NCBI GenBank assembly: GCA_900142905.1
Contig: FSRV01000001.1
Coordinates: forward strand, 3,286,001-3,350,000
Reading direction: 5' to 3'
DNA length: 64,000 nucleotides
DNA from: Burkholderia sp. GAS332
GTDB lineage: Bacteria > Pseudomonadota > Gammaproteobacteria > Burkholderiales > Burkholderiaceae
Shown: positions 34,930 to 44,163 of the stretch, piece after piece
How positions within the stretch are numbered: the stretch's first letter is position 1
Layout of the letters: the number at the start of each line of letters is the position of its first letter
Position numbers and translations under genes: made by a program
Notes under the pieces: generated by a model
Databases searched by the model: none
Seen by the model: only the letters and a program-made list of their open reading frames with translations
Told to the model about the DNA's origin: nothing

Positions 34930-36150
34930 TCAAAATCCCGTTGTTTCGCGCGCGCCTTCGTCGACCGATTCCGTTGCGACCTGATCCTCGATCTCTACAT
35001 CGAGCCTTGAGCGAAGTACGGCCACGAACATGGCAACGCCAATCGGCGCCACGTCGTCGTTGAAGTCATATTCCGGGTGATGACACATGCGCCCACCTTG
35101 CCCGAGCAGGAAGTGGCACCCAGGGCGGGCCTCGAGGAAATTCGCCACATCGTCGCCCGCCATCAGCGGTGCAATGCTCTCGACGACATTGTGTTTTCCG
35201 ACCACTTCATGGGCTGCCGAGATCACGCATTCCACGGGACCCTCGCTATTGATAATGGGCGGTGTGCTATTCGAGTATTCAATATCGATCTGCGTACGAT
35301 TAGCGAGCTCGAGACCCTTGCAGATATCGTGAATGCGCTCGATGGCGAGTTTCCGCGAGGCAGCAGACAACGCGCGGACCGTTCCATCCAGCACGGCCTC
35401 GTGTGGAATCACGTTGGGCGCATCGCCTGCATGGAAGCGCGCGATGGTAATCACGACGCTTTCCAACGGGTTGACCGACCGGCTGACGATGGTCTGCAGC
35501 GAAGAGACCAGAGTCGCGCCAATCGTAATGGGATCCACGCCGAGGTGCGGCATGCCCGCGTGCGTACCTACGCCCTTGACGCGGATTGTGAAGAAGTCCG
35601 AGGAGGCCTGCTGCGCTCCCGCGCGCACACCGATCTTGTGCGGCGGCAACATCGGGTCGTTGTGCAGGCTATATATTTCATCAAACGGGAATCGCTCAAG
35701 CAGACCGTCGTCCAGCATCGCCTGACTACCGCGAACGATCTCTTCCGCTGGCTGGAATATCAACACGACCTTGCCACGAAACAACGGATTCGCGGCGAGG
35801 TAGCGGGCAGTGCCCAGGAGAATGGACACGTGCCCGTCGTGACCACAGCCGTGGAACACACCCTCAAAGACGGAGCGGTAAACTGGCCGACCCTGTTCAT
35901 TCATTGGCAGCGCGTCCATGTCAGCACGAAGCGCGATCGTCGGCCCATCGCCGAGTCTGCCGCGGATAATGCCCACAACGCCGGTCTGTCCAATTCCCGT
36001 ATGAACCTCGACGCCAAAACTGCGCAGAAGCGTCGCAACAAACTCGGCTGTGCCGTGCTCCCGGAATGCGATCTCCGGCTTGCTGTGAATCATGTGCCGC
36101 CATGCTCTCATGTCGGTAGCTAGTGTTTGAATTCGCGGGCTGATGTGCAT
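34930..36150 (-). CDS. M20 family amidohydrolase (hippurate hydrolase/AbgB-like)
   Basis: The 406-residue enzyme has M20D signatures: WRHMIHSKPEIAFREHGTAE, ALRADMDALPM, the metal-binding FHGCGHDGHVSILLG, FQPAEE, GVGTHAGMPHLGVDPI and a C-terminal LLGQGGRMCHHPEYDFND. It probably hydrolyses an N-acyl amino acid or similar amide in the cytoplasm using a dinuclear metal centre. The gene heads a minus-strand run with the NCS1 permease and the porin, and is divergent from a LysR gene. The joint substrate is unknown. Confidence 0.92.
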   Translation of the reverse strand: MHISPRIQTLATDMRAWRHMIHSKPEIAFREHGTAEFVATLLRSFGVEVHTGIGQTGVVGIIRGRLGDGPTIALRADMDALPMNEQGRPVYRSVFEGVFHGCGHDGHVSILLGTARYLAANPLFRGKVVLIFQPAEEIVRGSQAMLDDGLLERFPFDEIYSLHNDPMLPPHKIGVRAGAQQASSDFFTIRVKGVGTHAGMPHLGVDPITIGATLVSSLQTIVSRSVNPLESVVITIARFHAGDAPNVIPHEAVLDGTVRALSAASRKLAIERIHDICKGLELANRTQIDIEYSNSTPPIINSEGPVECVISAAHEVVGKHNVVESIAPLMAGDDVANFLEARPGCHFLLGQGGRMCHHPEYDFNDDVAPIGVAMFVAVLRSRLDVEIEDQVATESVDEGARETTGF

Positions 36151-36594
36151 GCTTTGTGCTCTCTATCTGAGGATGCCCGGCTCGGCCGGTCGTGGTGTTA
36201 GCCGGCGTCCGGGCGATCCGGACGTGAATGTCGTCCTTTCTGGTGAAGCATGCTATGTGGAGAAATTGGGCGTGGCCAATGCGAATATCCAGACAGCCTA
36301 TGCACAGTGCGCATAGCCTTGCCCAACGGGCATTAGCTCATCGCGAGAGGCGCGTTGCCGTCCCGTAGGGAGTTACCCTCGGGACGGCGCGCGTCGAACC
36401 AGCGTTCGGTGCAGCGCGGATTCGTGGCTCGCCGGTATCGTGATATATATGTTGACCATGGGACATGGGATCTCAAGCCTGTGCGGCACGCGCCCATGTA
36501 CCACAGTCGGATTGACAGAAAGGTAGGACGTCCCGGTCGCCAGTTGCACGGCAGTGCCCAGTTCACACCTTTCGCTACTTTGTAAAAGACACTC
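36151..36594. other. Regulatory region between amidohydrolase and LysR genes
   Basis: These 444 bases hold no convincing gene. They carry the inverted repeat GCTATGC-N7-GCATAGC (36297-36317) and a separate imperfect hairpin with 8-base outer arms (36357-36388). The sequence is visibly less GC-rich than the flanking core genes. Confidence 0.6.
36297..36317. promoter_or_regulatory. Candidate LysR operator
   Basis: GCTATGC-ACAGTGC-GCATAGC has perfect 7-base arms and contains a T-N11-A core (36301-36313), the usual LysR box. It lies 147 bases upstream of the amidohydrolase start, between it and the divergent LysR gene. Confidence 0.5.
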
Positions 36595-37521
36595 GTGGAT
36601 ATCCGCAAACTTCGTCATGTGTTGAGCCTGGCACAACATCTGACATTCAGTCGCGCCAGCCTCGACGTGAACCTGAGTCAACCCGCGTTGTCTCGCAGCA
36701 TTCAGTCAATTGAGGCCGAACTAGGCATTGCGCTTTTTGATCGCAGCCCGAGCGGCGTGTCGTTGACGCCGTTCGGCAAGGTTTTTACGGAGAGAGCACG
36801 CAGAATCGTTCTGGAAGCGAACGAGTTGCAGCGAGATCTCGCTCTCATGCAACTCGGCGACTATGGCGAACTATCGATCGGCCTCGGCGCAACGCCTGCG
36901 ATCCTCTTGACCCAGCCGCTCCTTGACTATTTCCTGATGCATGCGCCCAAGGTGCATGTGAGCATCAAGCGAGGTGGCCGGGATGCCCTGTTGCGCCTTC
37001 TTCTTGACGAGCAGGTCGACATATTCTTCGGCGACATCGCGCTGCTGGAGGACCGAAGCGATCTGCATCTAAGTCCGCTGCCTCGCTGGTCCAGTGGATT
37101 TTTCTGTGCCCCGGACCACCCCCTCGCAGAGCGGTCGGTCGTGGCTCGTGATGAGCTTCTGAGTCACCGAATAGGTTCCATTGAGTTGTCACCATGGGCC
37201 ATGGCTGACCTTTGCGAGTATTTCGAACAGTCGATCGCCTCTGTCATTTCATTCCGGAGCGATGATTTCCGCGATGTTGAAGCCGCTGCCGTCGGCGCAA
37301 GGGTGGTCGTGTTTGGCAACCGGTCTGTATTCCGAAACGCGATCCAGCGCGGTGCACTCGTCGAAGTGCCGCTGGATCCGCCTCTCGAGCGCGCTGCCCG
37401 ATTGGGTTCGGTGACCCTCGCGGCGCGAACGCTTTCGCCCGCTGTGGCACGCGCGAAAGCGCTAGCTGAGTCTATCTTTGCAGACTACGCTGCGACAGAA
37501 ATTAAAGCGAAAATTGATTAG
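36595..37521 (+). CDS. LysR-family transcriptional regulator
   Basis: The 308-residue protein starts (GTG) with the LysR winged helix (MDIRKLRHVLSLAQHLTFSR ... LNLSQPALSRSIQSIEAELG-type region, here VNLSQPALSRSIQSIEAELG) and continues with a periplasmic-binding-type effector domain. It is divergent from the amidohydrolase-permease-porin genes and is their likely regulator. The signal molecule is probably the imported amide or its product, which is inference. Confidence 0.9.
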   Translation: MDIRKLRHVLSLAQHLTFSRASLDVNLSQPALSRSIQSIEAELGIALFDRSPSGVSLTPFGKVFTERARRIVLEANELQRDLALMQLGDYGELSIGLGATPAILLTQPLLDYFLMHAPKVHVSIKRGGRDALLRLLLDEQVDIFFGDIALLEDRSDLHLSPLPRWSSGFFCAPDHPLAERSVVARDELLSHRIGSIELSPWAMADLCEYFEQSIASVISFRSDDFRDVEAAAVGARVVVFGNRSVFRNAIQRGALVEVPLDPPLERAARLGSVTLAARTLSPAVARAKALAESIFADYAATEIKAKID

Positions 37522-37716
37522 TCACCTTGAACCGATAGGACCGAACTGCGCTTTTTAGCTTTCTCTACGGAACGCAAGACGACCACGAAATTGCTCGACA
37601 TTGCGAAGGACCCTCACTCCTGTAACCGGGGACTTAACCGGCGCCGGAAATCTCCTCGATGCATACACTCGAAGTGCGGCCTCGACCCTGAGGACATTAG
37701 CGCGAGCGCCTCACCC

Positions 37717-38295
37717 TCACAGCCGTCCCGGACGCGGATCGGCCACGAAGCCATCATGGTTGGGCATCACCACACGCGGCAGCGAAGCCGCATCGAGCCG
37801 CGTATTCGCCGGCACGATGCCGTTCTGGTTGAGCAGGAATGCGCTCACCGCGTACACCTCGTCGGCGGAAAGCGATTCGGGCGCGTTGTAAGGCATCGCG
37901 CGGCGGATATAGTCGAACAGCGTCGTCGCATAGGGCCAGTAGCTGCCGACGGTGCGCTTCGGCTTCGCGCTCGCGAGCGTGCCCTGCCCGCCTATCAGCG
38001 GATCGCCGAGACCGCCCTGGCCCTGCGCACCGTGGCACGCCGCGCATTTCGCGGCGAATAGGTGAGCGCCGGTGGCGACATCGCCGCTGCCCGCAGGCAG
38101 GCCGCGGCCATCCGGCGCGACGTCGATGTTCCAGGCGGCGAGGTCCTGATCCGTGACCGGCGTGCCGATATCGTGGGACGCCTCAGCGTACTGCCCACCC
38201 GGCGCGATCGACGAACATGATGCCAGCGCCGTGAGCGACAGCAGCGCGGCTAGCGCGACTCGCACCGGCGTGCGCATCGAACGGCCCTTACGCAT
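37717..38295 (-). CDS. Lipoprotein c-type cytochrome, SoxD/SorB-like
   Basis: The 192-residue protein has a lipoprotein signal (LTALASC, Cys27) and one heme-binding CAACH motif at residues 84-88, followed by a cytochrome c domain with AMPYNAPESLSADEVYAVSAFLL, which would supply the axial methionine. Its start overlaps the stop of the SoxC-like gene by eight bases, and GAGG lies six bases before the ATG at 38295; 38277 is an alternative start. It should carry electrons from the molybdoenzyme to the respiratory chain. Confidence 0.88.
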   Translation of the reverse strand: MRKGRSMRTPVRVALAALLSLTALASCSSIAPGGQYAEASHDIGTPVTDQDLAAWNIDVAPDGRGLPAGSGDVATGAHLFAAKCAACHGAQGQGGLGDPLIGGQGTLASAKPKRTVGSYWPYATTLFDYIRRAMPYNAPESLSADEVYAVSAFLLNQNGIVPANTRLDAASLPRVVMPNHDGFVADPRPGRL

Positions 38296-39556
38296 TACGC
38301 ACCTCGCCACTGGCGTCGACACGCCATTGCTGGATCGCGTTGTAGTGGTACTGCGAATTCAGGCCACGCGCGGCGACGAGCTCGGCACGTGTCGGTTGCA
38401 TATAGCCGGTCGAATCGGTGGCGCGCGAGAGAATCGCGGCGGCGCCACCCTCCCAACGCCAGTCCGCCTGAAAGCGCGTGAGCGCGCGATCGCGGATCGC
38501 ACCGTCCAGACGCGCGAGGCGCCACGTCGCACCACCATCGGTCGACACTTCCACTTTGCGAATCGTCCCGCGTCCGGACCAGGCCAGACCGGCGATCGGG
38601 TAATAACCGTGCGTGGTGAGGCGATGTCCCGGCGACGGTCGCGTAATCACCGACTTCGCGTCCATCTCGAACGCAAACTGACGCGCGGTACCGTTCGCGA
38701 GCAGGCTGGTGTATTTCGAGGTTTCCTCGCGCGTTTGCAATGGCGCGTCGATCACCTTCAGCCGGCGCAGCCACTTGACGTTCGTATTGCCCTCAAAGCC
38801 GGGGACGATCAGACGCAACGGATAACCGTTCTCGGGGCGCAAGCGTTCGCCGTTTTGCGCGTAGACCACGAGCGCGCGGTCGAGTATCCGTTCGAGCGGG
38901 AGACTGCGCGTCATCGCAGCGGCGTCCGCGCCTTCCGCCAGCAGCCAGCCACCGCTTGTTGCGTTGCCGGACGCCGTCACACCACCCACCTCCTCCAGCA
39001 AGGTCGACAAACGCACGCCGGTCCATTCACAGCACGACAGCAAACCATGCGTGAGTTGCACCGGCATGCCACTCGGGCCGTTCCATTCGTTGCCGGTATT
39101 GCCGGAACATTCGAGGAAATGGATTCGCGATTCGGACGGCAGGCGCAGCAGGTCGTCCATCGTGAACAGTTTGGGCGTGCGCACGAGGCCGTGAATGGCC
39201 AGCCGATGCTGATCGGGATCGATGTCCGGCACGCCGCCGTGATGACGTTCGTAGACCAGACCGTTCGGCGTGAGCGTGCCGTGCAGGTCGGCCAACGGCG
39301 TCATGGACGAAGCCGCACCAGGCAGCGGCCACGCACGCGCGCTCCGCCGCACGACATCTGCCTCGTGCGGTGACGGTACGCCGTAGGGATGCTCGAGAAT
39401 GGGCGCGCCGGGCTCACGGCTCGATTGTGCGACCGTGAGGGGCTCGAGCAATTCGCTTGCGGTGGCGGCGTGGGAAACAACCAGGCCGCCGGCTGCCAGA
39501 CGACCCAGGAGTCGACGGCGGCCGCGCGACGGCGGAGAGTTGTGCGGGTTCATCAT
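38288..39556 (-). CDS. SoxC-like sulfite/sulfane dehydrogenase, molybdopterin subunit
   Basis: The 422-residue protein has a twin-arginine-type start (RGRRRLLGRLAAGG) for folded export and a sulfite oxidase-family core. The expected molybdenum ligand is C150 in IHFLECSGNTGNEW, followed by WTGVRLSTLLEEVGG and the dimerisation domain with GYYPIAGLAWSGRGTIRKVEV. It would oxidise sulfite, or a protein-bound sulfane in SoxC fashion, in the periplasm. No soxXYZAB genes are nearby, so a stand-alone sulfite dehydrogenase role with the coupled cytochrome is more likely. Confidence 0.88.
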   Translation of the reverse strand: MMNPHNSPPSRGRRRLLGRLAAGGLVVSHAATASELLEPLTVAQSSREPGAPILEHPYGVPSPHEADVVRRSARAWPLPGAASSMTPLADLHGTLTPNGLVYERHHGGVPDIDPDQHRLAIHGLVRTPKLFTMDDLLRLPSESRIHFLECSGNTGNEWNGPSGMPVQLTHGLLSCCEWTGVRLSTLLEEVGGVTASGNATSGGWLLAEGADAAAMTRSLPLERILDRALVVYAQNGERLRPENGYPLRLIVPGFEGNTNVKWLRRLKVIDAPLQTREETSKYTSLLANGTARQFAFEMDAKSVITRPSPGHRLTTHGYYPIAGLAWSGRGTIRKVEVSTDGGATWRLARLDGAIRDRALTRFQADWRWEGGAAAILSRATDSTGYMQPTRAELVAARGLNSQYHYNAIQQWRVDASGEVRNA

Positions 39557-39672
39557 GGCGTCGGCGCATCATAGGCAAGCCAAATAGCCTAACGATGCCT
39601 GCGTTCATGGCCAAACGATAAATTCGACTATCGATCGACGCAGACCGCATATCAGACGGACTGGGCTCGCCG

Positions 39673-40713
39673 TTAAGCCAGCACGTTCGAGAACACCCGA
39701 TCCGCAAGACGATTGGAATCGGTCCCGCTGTTGAGCACGCCAACCGCCTTCAGGTCGTCGGCATAAAGCGAGATCTCCTTCTTGAACGCGTCGCCGACCG
39801 GATGATGACGATCGGTATGGCTCTTGAGCATCGCCGTCAATTGGCCCACGTCGGCGGACGGCGTATAGACCGAGAAAATCGCCGCCGCATCGGCCGGATG
39901 ATTGGCCGTCCACTCGGTTGCTTCGAGCAGCGCCTGCGTCAAGGCCTGCGCGGTAGCGCGGTCCTTTCGCACTAGCGAACCGCGCACGCCAAGCACACAG
40001 CACGAACGTGTCTGATATTCACCGCACAGATTGTTCGACACTTCAACCAGGCGATCGGATTCGCGGATCGTCCAGATGTTCGGGTCGCCATCCGCGATCG
40101 CCTGAACTTCGCCCTTCTTCAGCGCTTCGCCCAGCAGGTTCGCCGGATATTGACGCCAGTTCACATCGCGCTCCGGATCGACACCAATCTTCTTCAACAC
40201 GATGGCGAAGAAATTCTTGGTGGGACTCGCCATATCGCTGACGCCGATCGTGCGGCCCTTCAGTCCGGCCACATCGACGATGCCCGACGCGCGTGTGGCC
40301 AGCAAACGCATGCAACCGCCGTGAATCCCAGCGGTCAGTTTCACATCGAAGCCCTGCTCCAGCGGCTTGATCCAGCGCAGCGCCATGCCGACGCCCGCAT
40401 CTGACTTGCCCGTCGCGATCGCCTCGAGCAACTGATCGGTCGACCCTGAAAAATTCACGAGTTCCACCTGCAAGCCGTGTCGCTCAAAAAAGCCCTGCTT
40501 CACCGCAACGGCCACAGGCGCGGTACAGATCGCGCCAGCGTTCCAGGAAAGCTTGAGCGGCTTGAGCGGAGCCTGCGGCGTTTGGGCAACAGCAAGCGAG
40601 CCCGACACACCCAGCCACGCACCGCCGAGCGCCGCGGCGCCTGCAGTCCAGGCCGTCTTGCGCAACCACGCGCGGCGGCCCTCGCTCAGCGGAGATTCAT
40701 CGTAGGGATTCAT
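39673..40713 (-). CDS. NitT/TauT-type ABC substrate-binding protein
   Basis: The 346-residue protein has a long twin-arginine-like signal (RRAWLRKTAWTAGAAALGG) ending near SLAVAQ. The NMT1/THI5-like SsuA fold follows (ICTAPVAVAVKQGFFERHGL, SDAGVGMALRWIKPLEQGFD, GLKGRTIGVSDMAS). It delivers a nitrate-, sulfonate- or taurine-like anion to the permease and ATPase encoded just upstream. The run with SoxC-like and monooxygenase genes points to an organosulfur ligand; this is inference. Confidence 0.88.
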   Translation of the reverse strand: MNPYDESPLSEGRRAWLRKTAWTAGAAALGGAWLGVSGSLAVAQTPQAPLKPLKLSWNAGAICTAPVAVAVKQGFFERHGLQVELVNFSGSTDQLLEAIATGKSDAGVGMALRWIKPLEQGFDVKLTAGIHGGCMRLLATRASGIVDVAGLKGRTIGVSDMASPTKNFFAIVLKKIGVDPERDVNWRQYPANLLGEALKKGEVQAIADGDPNIWTIRESDRLVEVSNNLCGEYQTRSCCVLGVRGSLVRKDRATAQALTQALLEATEWTANHPADAAAIFSVYTPSADVGQLTAMLKSHTDRHHPVGDAFKKEISLYADDLKAVGVLNSGTDSNRLADRVFSNVLA

Positions 40714-40754
40714 GGTTGACTGTTCCTCAGGTCGTTATCGATTGTTCTATTCGT

Positions 40755-41585
40755 TCAGGTATCGAGTCCGAGCTGGGCGAGCGCCTCACGGCGCAGCGCC
40801 ACCAGTTTCGGATCGTCGCGATGGCGCGGATACGGCGCGTCGTTGTGCACTTCGGCGACCACGCGCGCGGGCCGTTCGCTGAAAACGATCACGCGGTCGG
40901 CAAGCAGCAGCGCCTCTTCGACGTCATGCGTCACCAGCAGCACGGAAAAGCGCGCGTCCTGCCAGAGCCGCGCCAGTTCACCCTGCATGCGGATGCGTGT
41001 GAGGGAATCGAGTTTGCCGAACGGTTCGTCCAGCACCAGCAGCGCCGGATCGTTGACGAGCGCGCGGGCCAGCGCGGCCCGCTGCGCCATGCCGCCCGAC
41101 AATTGATGCGGAAACGCTTCCGCGAATTCACTGAGACCGACCAGTTTCAGTGCGGCGTCGATCCGTTGCTTCACCCGTTCCTCTTGCGGACTGTTGCGCC
41201 GCGCAAAGCGTCTGCGCTGCGCCTGCGGACCGATCCCGACGTTGCCGCGCACCGTACGCCACGGGTACAAGGTCGGATCCTGGAACACCACCACGCGCGA
41301 CGGATCGGGGCCGGAAATCGCGGTGCCGTCGGCCAGCACGCTGCCCTGCGTCGGTGTATCGAGTCCCGCGACAAGACGCAGCAAGGTGGACTTGCCGCAA
41401 CCGCTCGGGCCAAGCAGCGCGACGAACTCGCCCGGCTCGACCACGAAGCTGACGTCCTGCAGCACCGGCAACGCAGCGCCGTGCAGCGCGAATTGATGGC
41501 TGACATGGCGCACGTCGATGCGCGCGCCGTCGCGGATCGACGCAACTGCCGCGGCCTGATTCAGCACTTCGGGTACGGCTACCAT
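40755..41585 (-). CDS. NitT/TauT-type ABC transporter ATP-binding protein
   Basis: The 276-residue ATPase has Walker A GPSGCGKST, the Q-loop VVFQDPTLYPW, the signature LSGGMAQRAALARAL and Walker B LLVLDEPFGKLD with the H-loop LLVTHDVEEALLLAD. This is the SsuB/TauB type. The start ATG at 41585 overlaps the permease stop by seven bases, with AAGGA eight bases before it, so it is coupled to the permease. Confidence 0.92.
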   Translation of the reverse strand: MVAVPEVLNQAAAVASIRDGARIDVRHVSHQFALHGAALPVLQDVSFVVEPGEFVALLGPSGCGKSTLLRLVAGLDTPTQGSVLADGTAISGPDPSRVVVFQDPTLYPWRTVRGNVGIGPQAQRRRFARRNSPQEERVKQRIDAALKLVGLSEFAEAFPHQLSGGMAQRAALARALVNDPALLVLDEPFGKLDSLTRIRMQGELARLWQDARFSVLLVTHDVEEALLLADRVIVFSERPARVVAEVHNDAPYPRHRDDPKLVALRREALAQLGLDT

Positions 41586-42637
41586 TTGAGCAATCCTTTT
41601 TGCCACGCCAGCAAACGGTCACGCAGGCGGAACAGCAACGTGATCAGACCCGAGCACATCAGCGCCATCACGAGCAGCGCGGCATACATATTCGAATAGG
41701 CCGCCCAGCCCTGTGCCCATTGCAGGTACCAGCCGAGCCCCGCTTTCACGCCCATCATTTCCGCGACGATCAGCACCGAGAACGATGCACCAAGACCCAT
41801 GAACAGGCCGACGAACACCGACGGCAACGCCGCCGGAATCGCGACGCGCAGGATCAGAAAACCGGGTCTCGCGCCGAGCGTGCGCGCGATGTCGTAGTAG
41901 GCCGAGTTGACGCCGGCCACGCCTGACCAGGTCAGCACGGCAACCGGAAAGGCGGTCGCCAGCGCGATCAGGAACACACTGGCGCTAAAGCTCGATGGAA
42001 AGAAGAAGAACGCCAGCGGCAACCACGCGGTAGCCGGTAGCGGTCCGATCAAGCGCAGGACCGGATGGACCCAGTAGCTCACGGCCTGCGACCAGCCGAT
42101 GCTCACCCCCGTCACGAAACCGGCAGCCGCGCCTAACACGTAGCCATAGGCGAGCAAGCCAAACGAATGCACGACGCTCGAGCCAAGCCGCGGGTAGTCT
42201 TCGGCGTAGACACCGATCAGCGCCTGCGGTGGCGCGAAAAAGGGTCGCGGGAGCCATTCGAGTTGCGCCGTGACGGCTTCCCATACGCTCACGCCAAGCG
42301 CCAGCGCGAGCAGCCACGGCATGGCCCCGAGCCAGGCACTGGTGCGCGTGGGCGTGGTGGCCTGGGCAGAGGGGTTGCGCCATCCCGCGACGGCCGTCGC
42401 GACAGCGAACGCCGCGAGCACCAGCTTGAGCGCGATGAATTCTTTCGTGTACGGCCAGTCGTCCGCACTCGGCCACCATTCGGTCAGCGCCGCGCTGCCG
42501 AACCACGCTATGGCAGCAAGACCCGCAATCAGGACACCGCGTGAAACCCCACGCCGGGTGACAGCGCGGTTGACGTCGCCCGGGTCCGCGCCGATGGCCG
42601 GAGCGCGTGTCGCGATGGATTCGAACTGAGTGGACAT
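41579..42637 (-). CDS. NitT/TauT-type ABC transporter permease
   Basis: The 352-residue membrane protein has two extra N-terminal helices (about residues 33-90) before the normal SsuC-type six-helix core. The EAA loop appears as DIARTLGARPGFLILRVAIPAALPS, quoted in part as ARTLGARPGFLILRVAIPAA. It forms the membrane channel for the importer encoded with the two downstream genes. Confidence 0.9.
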   Translation of the reverse strand: MSTQFESIATRAPAIGADPGDVNRAVTRRGVSRGVLIAGLAAIAWFGSAALTEWWPSADDWPYTKEFIALKLVLAAFAVATAVAGWRNPSAQATTPTRTSAWLGAMPWLLALALGVSVWEAVTAQLEWLPRPFFAPPQALIGVYAEDYPRLGSSVVHSFGLLAYGYVLGAAAGFVTGVSIGWSQAVSYWVHPVLRLIGPLPATAWLPLAFFFFPSSFSASVFLIALATAFPVAVLTWSGVAGVNSAYYDIARTLGARPGFLILRVAIPAALPSVFVGLFMGLGASFSVLIVAEMMGVKAGLGWYLQWAQGWAAYSNMYAALLVMALMCSGLITLLFRLRDRLLAWQKGLLKW

Positions 42638-42714
42638 AGCGATTCCAGCCTCCTGCCTTGTTGCGTTATCGTGACCGCGTCCTTGGGAGCCGCATGCATC
42701 CGCTTAGGCCCACT

Positions 42715-44163
42715 TCATGCGACGTCGACCCTGTCGCGTTGCCAGACGCTCTGTGCGTAGATTGATTCGTCGAAATCGGCGGCAATGTCGCCATGAATGC
42801 GTGCTTCATGCGCGTCCAGATCGGCGAGAAACAGATCGCGGCTGATTCGCTGCACCACCGCGGGAATGTCGCGCTTCATGCTCGGCACGTCGCCGACCGG
42901 CAGTCCGAAGCTGACGAAGGCAGCCGGGTTGTAGACGTGGATATGCTTCAGATAAGGCGCTTCCCCCTCGACCTTCTCGAGGTACTCCAGCGCGGCCCCG
43001 AGATACGGATGCGCGCCCAGTGCGTCGTCGCTATCGCTCGCGGCGGGCACATATTGATCGCGCCACAAGCGAATATGCCCGGCGATCTGCGCCAGTTCCG
43101 GCCGAAGCGCGGGATCGACGACGTAGCCCGTGCCGGCTATGACGAAATCGAACGCCAACGACTCACCCGCCACCTCGGTCTCGACGTGCTCGTCCCGGAC
43201 GCTTGCATGTGTCCACGGCGTGCCGAGATGCAGATGAAAGTTTGGAAAGCGTGTGACGCGCTCCACGGCGTCGACGGGCGGCGTCGAACCGGCGTGGCGG
43301 AAGCGCCGCGCCTGCGACCAGCGAATCGCGTCAGGCAAATGGAAATAGTTGTCGTACGCGCCGGGATAGGCGCGCGTGCGGGTCACCGGCACCGACGCAA
43401 TGCGCTCGCGTCGTGCGAACAGGTGCACCTGCCCTGCTCCAGCTTCGAGCGCCGTTGCTGCGGCATCGAATGCGGATGCCGCGCCACCGATCACCGCCAC
43501 GGATTTGCCGCGCAGCGCAGCGAAATCGATCGCCTCAGAGGTGTGGGCAAGCAGTGTCGGCGGAAGACTTTTCAGCACAGCGGGAATGTTCGGCCCGCCA
43601 TTGCCCGCTACGCCGTTGCCGAGGACGATCTTGCGCGCCGTCTCCACGACGCTCCGAACCGTGGCGCCGTCGCGCACGTCCAGATGCAAACGAAAATGCT
43701 CACCAACGGGTTCGATCCGCGTAAGCCGTGTGCCGTAGCGAATCGGAATTTCGAGGAAATGCCGGTACCACGCGAGATATTCCGCCCAGCGCGTGCGGGG
43801 GATCCGGTCGATCTCAGCGTACGACGCAGCGCCGAACCGCGCTTCATACCACGCCTGAAAGCTCAGCCCAGGCAAGCCCGCCTCTGGACCGATCAAAGAC
43901 TTGGGCGTGCGCAGTTTGTTCATGCGGGCGCGATTCAACCAGACGCCCGATTGACCTTCATCGGCTGCGGCGTCGATCACACTGACCTGACCGATGCCGG
44001 CGCGTCTCAGTGCGAAGGCGAACGCCGTGCCGGTTTGTCCGCCGCCGACAACCACCACGTTATGGTCGATGCCATCGCGCGGCGGAACCCAGTTCTCGGG
44101 TGCGGGACCAATCAGCCGAAGTGTGTCGAGCGCGTGCTGATCGGGATGAGTGAATTGCGTCAT
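42715..44163 (-). CDS. FAD-dependent monooxygenase-like protein (flavin-containing monooxygenase superfamily)
   Basis: The 482-residue protein has an FAD-binding motif VVVVGGGQTGTAFAFALRRAG near residue 37, the RARMNKLRTPKSLIGPEAG stretch, a second dinucleotide motif VAVIGGAASAFDAAATALEAG near the middle, and a terminal FVIAGTGY. This is the two-Rossmann layout of FMO/SidA-type flavoproteins. The start at 44163 was chosen over an upstream in-frame codon because the latter adds a non-family leader. It leads the run with the ABC importer and SoxC-like genes, so oxidation of the imported compound is a reasonable guess. Confidence 0.8.
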   Translation of the reverse strand: MTQFTHPDQHALDTLRLIGPAPENWVPPRDGIDHNVVVVGGGQTGTAFAFALRRAGIGQVSVIDAAADEGQSGVWLNRARMNKLRTPKSLIGPEAGLPGLSFQAWYEARFGAASYAEIDRIPRTRWAEYLAWYRHFLEIPIRYGTRLTRIEPVGEHFRLHLDVRDGATVRSVVETARKIVLGNGVAGNGGPNIPAVLKSLPPTLLAHTSEAIDFAALRGKSVAVIGGAASAFDAAATALEAGAGQVHLFARRERIASVPVTRTRAYPGAYDNYFHLPDAIRWSQARRFRHAGSTPPVDAVERVTRFPNFHLHLGTPWTHASVRDEHVETEVAGESLAFDFVIAGTGYVVDPALRPELAQIAGHIRLWRDQYVPAASDSDDALGAHPYLGAALEYLEKVEGEAPYLKHIHVYNPAAFVSFGLPVGDVPSMKRDIPAVVQRISRDLFLADLDAHEARIHGDIAADFDESIYAQSVWQRDRVDVA

